A DNA stretch of 16,647 nt from Bacteroidota bacterium (GTDB lineage Bacteria > Bacteroidota > Bacteroidia > Bacteroidales > PXBB01): the NCBI GenBank assembly GCA_022708385.1, contig JAKIYU010000022.1, positions 1 through 16,647 on the forward strand. Direction: 5' to 3'. Made by a program: the position numbers and the translations under genes. The notes under the pieces were generated by a model. It was not told the origin of the DNA. It saw only the letters and a list, made by a program, of their open reading frames with translations, and made no database searches. Positions 13,793-16,647 of this stretch are shown here, one piece after another; position 1 is the first letter of the stretch, and each line of letters opens with the position of its first letter.

Positions 13793-15130
13793 ATGAAAAT
13801 TAAAACCCTTTTATTTACCCTGTCACTGCTTTTTGCATTTTCAGCTGCCCGCCCCCAGCCACAGGTTATCGACAACGTTTTGGCAGTCGTGGGAGGACAT
13901 GTGGTGCTCAAATCGGATGTCGAAAGCCAGTATTTACAATTTACGGCCCAGGGCAGCAAGGGAGGCCCCGACCTTAAATGTGAAATATTTGAGGAACTGC
14001 TGTTTCAGAAATTAATGCTGTACCAGGCCGAAGTGGACAGCCTCGAAGTGTCGGAAAACCAGGTGGAAAGTGAACTGGACAGGCGCCTGCGTTATTTCAT
14101 TTATCAAATTGGCTCACAGGAGAAACTCGAAGAATACTATAAAAAATCCATTACCGATATTAAGAACGAATTCCGCGAATATATCAAAGAACAATTACTT
14201 GTGCAGCAGGTTCAGTCGAAAATTACTGACAATATTAAAATAACACCCTCCGAAGTCAGGGAGTTTTTCAACAGCATTCCTAAGGACAGTTTACCGCTTG
14301 TGAGCTCTGAACTTGAAATTGGTCATATTGTCAAAATTCCGCATGTTTCCGATTCCATAAAATTGGAAACACGTAAAAGGCTTAATGAGCTGCGTGAAAG
14401 AATTATCAACGGTGAAGATTTCGGTGCTTTGGCTGTGCTTTATTCCGAAGATCCGGGCTCTGCAAAAAAAAGTGGGGAACTGGGCTTTACCAACAGGGGG
14501 GAACTTTACCCCGAATTTGAAGCCGTTGCCTACAACCTGAAAGACAAGGAAGTATCGCAGGTTATTGAGTCGAAGGCCGGTTATCACATCATTCAGCTCA
14601 TAGAGCGCCGCGGCGAAAGAATCAATGTACGCCACATCTTAATCCAACCTAAACCATCGGTCGAAGACATTGCTTCTGCCAAAAAGTTTCTCGACAGCGT
14701 TTACACCCTTATTGACACCCACCAGTATTCATTTACAGAAGCTGCCCAGAAATTCTCTGACGACCCCAGCAAAAACAACAACGGCATCATTATCAACCCC
14801 CAAACGCTTACATCAAAATTCGAGAATGACGATGTCGAGCCCAGCTTGTTCTTCATAGTGGACAAAATGAAACCAGGAGAACTCTCAAAACCGGTTCCCA
14901 TGCGTACCGACGAAGGAAAACAAGCTTATAGGCTGGTGTACCTGAAATCGAGAACAGAGCCTCATACAGCTAACCTGAAGGACGATTACGATAAAATTCA
15001 AAATCTGGCACTCCAGTTCAAGCAAAACAGAGAAACCCAGAAGTGGATCGACAATAAGTTAAAAACCACCTACATCAATATTTTGGATAATGCCTATGAG
15101 TGTGTATTTAAAAATAATTGGATACAATAA
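13793..15130 (+). CDS. surA: SurA-type peptidylprolyl isomerase / periplasmic chaperone
   Basis: The 445-residue protein has a signal peptide (cleavage near Ala18-Ala19), a SurA N-terminal chaperone domain (about residues 22-165, starting VIDNVLAVVGGHVVLKSDVE) and two parvulin domains. Parvulin 1 spans about 171-272 (EIGHIVKIP, YSEDPGSAKKSGELG, KAGYHIIQLIERR). Parvulin 2 spans about 277-386 (INVRHILIQPK, FSDDPSKNNNG, YRLVYLKSR). A short C-terminal helix follows. SurA escorts unfolded outer-membrane proteins through the periplasm and isomerises prolyl bonds. The second domain looks more diverged (no clear ELG motif). The stop codon is directly followed by the moxR ATG with no gap, so translation is probably coupled. 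Confidence 0.92.
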   Translation: MKIKTLLFTLSLLFAFSAARPQPQVIDNVLAVVGGHVVLKSDVESQYLQFTAQGSKGGPDLKCEIFEELLFQKLMLYQAEVDSLEVSENQVESELDRRLRYFIYQIGSQEKLEEYYKKSITDIKNEFREYIKEQLLVQQVQSKITDNIKITPSEVREFFNSIPKDSLPLVSSELEIGHIVKIPHVSDSIKLETRKRLNELRERIINGEDFGALAVLYSEDPGSAKKSGELGFTNRGELYPEFEAVAYNLKDKEVSQVIESKAGYHIIQLIERRGERINVRHILIQPKPSVEDIASAKKFLDSVYTLIDTHQYSFTEAAQKFSDDPSKNNNGIIINPQTLTSKFENDDVEPSLFFIVDKMKPGELSKPVPMRTDEGKQAYRLVYLKSRTEPHTANLKDDYDKIQNLALQFKQNRETQKWIDNKLKTTYINILDNAYECVFKNNWIQ

Positions 15131-16108
15131 ATGAAAAATATGACATACACTAACGACATTGAAGCCGTTGAAGCACTGGTCAGAAAGCACGAAACGCTGC
15201 GTAAAGAAGTTGAAAAAGTTATTATTGGCCAACAACAGGTGGTCGAAGATGTGCTCATCTCACTTTTTGGCAGAGGACATTGCCTGCTCATTGGCGTACC
15301 AGGACTGGCCAAAACACTGCTTATAAATACCACGGCCAAAGCCCTCGGCCTTAAATACAGCCGCATACAGTTCACACCCGACCTGATGCCATCGGATATT
15401 GTTGGCACAGAAATTCTTGATGAAAACCGCAAGTTTCGTTTTATTCAGGGGCCGGTATTTGCCAATATCATTTTGGCCGACGAAATAAACCGCACACCCC
15501 CTAAAACACAATCGGCGCTGCTTGAAGCCATGCAGGAAAAAAATGTTACAGTTGCAGGCAATACCTACCAGCTGGCTGAACCTTTCTTTGTACTGGCCAC
15601 ACAAAATCCTATTGAGCAGGAAGGCACCTACCCGCTCCCCGAAGCCCAGCTCGACCGCTTTATGTTTAATATTTTGCTCAGTTATCCCGATTTTAAGGAC
15701 GAGGTCAGCATTGTAAGCGAAACAACATCCGACAAGGAAATTTCCATAGACGTGATTTTATCTGCAGATGAAATTATCTATTTTCAAAACCTTATACGCC
15801 GCATTCCGGTTGTTGACAATGTGATTCAATACGCCGTTAAACTGGTGTCAAAAACAAGGCCGGGGTCATCGCTGGCACACCCTATAGCCGACAAGTACAT
15901 TTCATGGGGAGCCGGCCCCAGGGCCTCGCAATACCTGATTATTGGCGCCAAGTGCCATGCCGCCCTTTATGGTAAATTTTCACCCGATATTGAAGATGTG
16001 AAGAAGGTCGCCGCCCTTGTCCTCCGCCACCGTATCGTGCGCAACTACAAAGCAGAAGCCGACGGCATAAGCGTTGATGCCATGATTGAAGAACTGCTGA
16101 AAAACTAA
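15131..16108 (+). CDS. MoxR-family AAA+ ATPase
   Basis: The 325-residue protein has normal MoxR length and motifs: Walker A GVPGLAKT at residues 55-62, Walker B IILADE at 113-118, the MoxR-typical NRTPPKTQSALLEAMQE, and sensor 1 with ATQNPIEQEGTYPLPEAQLDRF around 156-177. MoxR ATPases are cytoplasmic chaperone-like machines, often working with a von Willebrand factor A protein to assemble or activate complexes. Here no VWA or DUF58 partner is visible before the window ends. The ATG follows the surA stop immediately. Linkage to surA suggests an envelope-related role, but this is inference from position. Confidence 0.94.
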   Translation: MKNMTYTNDIEAVEALVRKHETLRKEVEKVIIGQQQVVEDVLISLFGRGHCLLIGVPGLAKTLLINTTAKALGLKYSRIQFTPDLMPSDIVGTEILDENRKFRFIQGPVFANIILADEINRTPPKTQSALLEAMQEKNVTVAGNTYQLAEPFFVLATQNPIEQEGTYPLPEAQLDRFMFNILLSYPDFKDEVSIVSETTSDKEISIDVILSADEIIYFQNLIRRIPVVDNVIQYAVKLVSKTRPGSSLAHPIADKYISWGAGPRASQYLIIGAKCHAALYGKFSPDIEDVKKVAALVLRHRIVRNYKAEADGISVDAMIEELLKN

Positions 16109-16123
16109 TTTACTGACCCCTGC

Positions 16124-16647
16124 TTGAAAGCCATTTTAAAAAAACGGGCATTAAAATTTATTTTAATAGCAGGTATTGCTTTTATAATCTTCATTATAAC
16201 TTATTTTAGTTTTATTAAAATTTACGAGGATCTCTCCATTTCAATACCTGCCCAAACAAGCCTTAATCTGAATATTGCCGTAACGGGCCGCACGGTCTTT
16301 AATGATGAGAGATTATTGTTTTCTCCTAACGACAGTACTTGTTTGATTGAAGCCAATTACTTTAAAAATATTTACATTAGGCTTAAAGAACCCGGATTAA
16401 CTATCAGTGATACCTTAACTTTACTAATAAATGGCAACAGTTACCATATAAAATTAAACAGACCCGATTTTTCAAAAAACGGCTATCAATACTTTGATGT
16501 TCATTACAGCAGTAAAAAATCATTTGCGACCAAAATTAAATACATTCTAAAATGTAATTTAATTCACATTTCCGACAAATTTAAATATTCCATATCCCTC
16601 ATACTTTTCTTTCTCCTGCCGCTTTACATACTGCTTTTTGTGATTTT
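16124..16647 (+). CDS. Unrecognised membrane protein, 5' part, runs off the window edge
   Basis: An open frame starts at TTG (16124), 15 nt after the moxR stop, and stays open for 174 codons to the window edge. It encodes a basic N-terminus (KAILKKRALK), a membrane segment at about residues 11-30, a ~125-residue probably periplasmic region with beta-like strands (SISIPAQTSLNLNIAVTG), and a second hydrophobic segment beginning near 157. I do not recognise the family. Spacing and strand place it in the surA-moxR operon. Frame openness, the two membrane segments and the natural leader make it a real gene rather than chance. The TTG is chosen because no in-frame ATG exists between the moxR stop and the first membrane segment. 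Confidence 0.7.
   Translation, partial: MKAILKKRALKFILIAGIAFIIFIITYFSFIKIYEDLSISIPAQTSLNLNIAVTGRTVFNDERLLFSPNDSTCLIEANYFKNIYIRLKEPGLTISDTLTLLINGNSYHIKLNRPDFSKNGYQYFDVHYSSKKSFATKIKYILKCNLIHISDKFKYSISLILFFLLPLYILLFVI

Noticed and set aside
14291..14635. Minus-strand open frame of 114 codons
   Set aside because: Antisense to the first parvulin domain of surA.

Overview
The window reads as a piece of a Bacteroidota chromosome, probably Bacteroidales or a relative. The evidence is a type IX secretion sorting domain, Bacteroidota-style promoter boxes (TAnnTTTG) ahead of several transcription units, lipoproteins with an early Lys/Asp-rich tail, a Fur-purA pair and a SurA-MoxR cluster. A flavodiiron protein and a YgeW-type carbamoyltransferase fit an anaerobic or microaerobic life. 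A cytochrome c maturation cluster shows that c-type cytochromes are made.

Layout. Minus strand, 1-2910: the 5' part of a flavodiiron protein (cut by the window edge), a repeat-rich intergenic stretch, then purA with fur directly upstream of it. Plus strand, 3085-5756: an AT-rich two-gene unit, a T9SS-secreted repeat protein followed by a lipoprotein with related repeats. A repeat-rich gap (5757-6026) ends this unit. Minus strand, 6027-12699: a frameshifted DUF3109 gene, ygeW, ccmE, a ccmD-like small gene, ccmC, ccmB, a radical SAM protein with an N-terminal twitch domain, and an AbiEi/AbiEii type IV toxin-antitoxin pair. Plus strand, 12883 to the end: a SurA-like lipoprotein, SurA with two parvulin domains, a MoxR ATPase and the start of an unrecognised membrane protein, all tightly spaced and probably one operon.

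How the genes work together. CcmB, CcmC, the CcmD-like protein and CcmE form the heme-handling half of cytochrome c maturation System I. CcmE carries Cys-x-x-x-Tyr instead of the usual His-x-x-x-Tyr at the heme attachment site. ccmA and ccmF are not in the window, and ygeW sits 5 nt after ccmE. The SurA cluster is an envelope-protein folding unit. AbiEi/AbiEii is a phage-defence or stabilisation module; its toxin gene runs into the radical SAM gene, whose start is ambiguous there.

No complete new system is evident. The points most worth a second look are the CcmE/CcmC variants with ygeW in the same gene string, the AbiE/radical SAM junction, the broken DUF3109 gene, and several families of small intergenic repeats (heptads, a long imperfect inverted repeat, a direct-repeat-flanked hairpin and a two-copy structured element). 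Every stretch without a gene is shorter than 300 bases.
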